Below, piece after piece: positions 62,244 through 64,000 of a DNA stretch of 64,000 nucleotides (positions are counted from its first letter, which is position 1; every line of letters begins with the position of its first letter). The notes under the pieces were generated by a model. The model worked only from the letters and a program-made list of their open reading frames with translations, was not told the origin of the DNA and did not search any database. Source of the DNA: Cyanobacteria bacterium UBA2566. GTDB taxonomy: Bacteria > Cyanobacteriota > Cyanobacteriia > Cyanobacteriales > Desertifilaceae. The DNA lies in NCBI GenBank assembly GCA_002340255.1, contig DDLS01000138.1:19895-83894 (forward strand), written 5' to 3'. The position numbers were made by a program, and so were the translations under genes.

Positions 62244-63368
62244 TCACAAGAGCGAACCTCTGATGTTTATATTTTCGCATGAGTGAAGAATAATCTGGCG
62301 ATCGCTATCAAAGAGAACGGAGCCAACGGTTACCTGTTGCTGGGTTTGCTTATAGATATAGGCCCCAGATCGGCGATCGATTTGGGTCACGATTTCCCCA
62401 TAAACTCGCTCGACCCAGTTTTCCCCTGATTCCTGTTCCCACTGACGCAGTTGCTCTAAGCCTTCTTGTACGGTTTTAGCACTCAATAGAGCGTGTAATT
62501 TGTCTCCTGGCAGACCGACCTTTGCCCCATAAGCGGTTAAAATTTCTAAGCGGCCATCAGCTAGATCGTGGTGCGTATGGAAAATGCCCCCCGCTAACTT
62601 AATGAGTTTGCCATGATAGCCCCATAAAATAATCTCCTTAACCTGTTGCGCTCCTGCTTCCGCTAACATGGGGCCTAACCAATTGGCTGTTTTGACGATT
62701 TGTTGGGGATCGATACCCTTTTGTTGAGCTAAGGCTAAACCATTTTCACCTAAGCAGAAAAATAGGCGATCGTGTTGCTGCGCTTTTTCCTGTAAAATTC
62801 GTCGAAATTGGCTTAACTGTTCCGGAGAACTCAAAGGTTGAGAAATACCTGTCGTTCCCAATAAAGACAATCCTTCCACTATTCCAAAGGCTTCTAGAGA
62901 GGTACGTTTGGCTAAATTCCGTCCTTCCGGAAGCACTAAAGTAACGCGAATGCTTTGATTGGGGGATAATTGCGATTTAAGATTGCGATCGAGTAGTTGC
63001 CGAGCATAGCCATAAATGGCTGCTTTTCCTTCACGATCCACCTGTTTCCCAATTCCTTCTCCTCCTTCAATTTCAATCCGATTCTCAGATTCTGATGCTG
63101 TCGTGGATAAAGTTTCGACTAACGCCCAAACGGGAGTATAACGGGTCAAATCCAGATTATCACCCGGGTCACTATGACTGATCCCCAAGGCCATTCTAGG
63201 TCGAATTCTGGAGACTTCGGCGATCGCCACATTGACCGTTTCGGCAGGATCGATTAAATCTAGAGATACACTCTCGATCTCTTGTGTCCCATTTAAACAC
63301 TTCAATGCTGCCACCGCTGAAGCAGCCGCAAAGACAGGTAAGGTATATCCAGGGCGAGGTGAACTCAA
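62244..63368 (-). CDS. cbiD: Cobalt-precorrin-5B C1-methyltransferase CbiD
   Basis: 374 aa from a TTG at 63368; an in-frame TAG a few codons upstream leaves no other start. N-terminal PRPGYTLPVFAAASAVAAL matches the CbiD start (SGYTTGxxAAAAxxAA). Later motifs are HSDPGDNLDLT, GTTGISQPLS and LGENGLALA, with LWGYHGKLIKLAGGIFHTH near the end. It methylates C1 in the anaerobic-type branch of cobalamin corrin synthesis, using SAM. Other cob/cbi genes are not in the window, typical of their scattered placing in cyanobacteria. Confidence 0.94.
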   Translation of the reverse strand: MSSPRPGYTLPVFAAASAVAALKCLNGTQEIESVSLDLIDPAETVNVAIAEVSRIRPRMALGISHSDPGDNLDLTRYTPVWALVETLSTTASESENRIEIEGGEGIGKQVDREGKAAIYGYARQLLDRNLKSQLSPNQSIRVTLVLPEGRNLAKRTSLEAFGIVEGLSLLGTTGISQPLSSPEQLSQFRRILQEKAQQHDRLFFCLGENGLALAQQKGIDPQQIVKTANWLGPMLAEAGAQQVKEIILWGYHGKLIKLAGGIFHTHHDLADGRLEILTAYGAKVGLPGDKLHALLSAKTVQEGLEQLRQWEQESGENWVERVYGEIVTQIDRRSGAYIYKQTQQQVTVGSVLFDSDRQIILHSCENINIRGSLL

Positions 63369-63394
63369 ATCTTTACTTATCTATAGGGGTCAAA

Positions 63395-63682
63395 CTAACA
63401 AGCAGGAAGGGATTTGAACCCTATGCTACCATATATATTGTCCTCATCTATGGCTTGAATGCGATCGCGCTTCTGGCGATAGGCCTCTAGCGCAAGTTGT
63501 TCGATGTTATTAGAATTATTCATGGTTTTCCCCTGCTGGGTTGTACTGTTCGCAGAAGAGAAATCCCCCTGAAACTTTCCACTCTGTAATGGTGCGAAAC
63601 TTGCGCCAAAGAGGATGGGGCAAGTTTCGCACCATAACTGGATAAATTTCTTCCCCACTTCTTGGCGCTGCTTGAGGGGCAT
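63395..63682 (-). CDS. Uncertain small ORF upstream of cbiD
   Basis: 95 aa from ATG 63682, or only the last 42 aa from ATG 63523, which has GGGGAAAACC before it. The last part (NIEQLALEAYRQKRDRI) looks like a helix. No family is recognised, and the frame is open upstream to a stop with no ATG. It could be a real small gene, the tail of a broken one, or chance. It lies on the same strand as cbiD, 26 bp before its TTG. Confidence 0.35.
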   Translation of the reverse strand: MPLKQRQEVGKKFIQLWCETCPILFGASFAPLQSGKFQGDFSSANSTTQQGKTMNNSNNIEQLALEAYRQKRDRIQAIDEDNIYGSIGFKSLPAC

Positions 63683-64000
63683 TCGCCTCAGCCCTTGTTG
63701 CAGATAGCCATGTATTTGAGCGTCTGTATCTCCTCAGAATTCGAGGATCTTCAAATCGATAGAATACGGCGATCGGCTAATGCCTAAATTCCCCCTCACT
63801 TGGGTGTTTGGGACGAAAATTTCTACTACATTCATGTGCCTCTGGGTAGCCACCAATTGGCAAAACAGTAGCAAGACGGTGGCTGTCCACTGCTTTGCTA
63901 CCGCTCAGATTAGAGAATTAATCAACCTGAGTTCGGGATAAGGGGAGAAGGAACAATGATGATTGGTTGGGCTTGAGGGCGAGATCTCTTTGGGGGACTA
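63683..64000. other. 318-bp end spacer with interleaved inverted repeats
   Basis: No gene is supported. AGCCACC (63848), GTAGCAA (63868), GGTGGCT (63878) and TTGCTAC (63895) form two 7-bp inverted repeats in interleaved order A-B-A'-B', which could fold as a pseudoknot in RNA or mark a repeat end. The window stops too soon to see what follows. Confidence 0.35.

Noticed and set aside
63395..63430. tRNA-like T-arm (GGGTTCAAATCCC) on the minus strand
   Set aside because: No matching acceptor or anticodon arms at the required distance, and the sequence is the 3' end of a reading frame.
1..64000. CRISPR array or prophage
   Set aside because: No regularly spaced long direct repeats and no phage structural genes; the tandem repeats seen are 7-bp units without unique spacers.

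Overview
The window is chromosomal DNA of a cyanobacterium. The octamer GCGATCGC (HIP1) recurs through genes and spacers. The gene set includes Ycf46, Ycf35, xisH/xisI, a phytochrome-related cyanobacteriochrome kinase, a paired bacterioferritin system, and glycogen branching enzyme. Many two-component and second-messenger genes, WD40/J-domain and TPR proteins, and degenerate 7-bp tandem repeats in spacers suggest a larger, probably filamentous strain. No rRNA, tRNA, CRISPR array, intact transposase or prophage was seen. Roughly 58 genes or gene remnants are supported, about half on each strand.

Layout. 1-4462: three minus-strand signalling genes (kinase cut by the window edge, REC-GGDEF, large hybrid kinase). 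4784-7438: D-ribulokinase-like FGGY kinase and a flavin monooxygenase-like protein. 7532-9524: iron block with a broken siderophore-type binding-protein gene, two complementary bacterioferritins and divergent bfd. 9582-12859: IMPase-family enzyme, DUF924 protein, alanine racemase, lipoprotein. 12940-16389: RHH protein, Ycf46 AAA ATPase, Ycf35, CysQ/IMPase-like phosphatase. 16400-19147: ABC1 kinase and mannose-1-phosphate guanylyltransferase. 19372-25348: xisHI relic, J-TPR-WD40 protein, LCP protein, OmpR-type regulator, MgtE. 25412-30781: RpiA, then kinase, response regulator, REC-PAS-adenylate cyclase and GST in one direction. 31024-33975: GlgB, a second xisH remnant and an intact xisI. 34032-36622: small cyanobacterial genes around an HNH endonuclease, with striking hairpins. 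36751-40214: SPFH protein, methyltransferase, DXCF-type cyanobacteriochrome kinase. 40392-49944: PabB-PabC fusion, histidine phosphatase, phytochelatin-synthase-like protein, a GGDEF protein with a ruined active site, TPR-FkbM protein, peroxiredoxin, RimI, LysA. 50167-55000: CdaA-type diadenylate cyclase, UppS and two M16 proteases. 55111-55500: relic of an IS200/IS605-type element. 55591-60122: Cache-HAMP kinase preceded by an orphan solute-binding protein, a hypothetical protein and a CDF transporter. 60123-60517: spacer with three DnaA-box-like sequences. 60518-63682: GuaA, CbiD and a small uncertain ORF.

How genes work together. Signalling dominates, using phosphorelays, c-di-GMP, cAMP and c-di-AMP. 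Iron storage is well represented: two Bfr subunits divide the ferroxidase site and the haem ligand between them, and Bfd provides the release ferredoxin. Envelope and precursor metabolism is spread out (Alr, LysA, UppS/CdaA, LCP). The strongest leads for a second look are the DXCF cyanobacteriochrome, the DnaA-box cluster, the relic with an omega-RNA-like end, hairpins over ribosome binding sites, and two xisHI loci that keep opposite halves of xisH.
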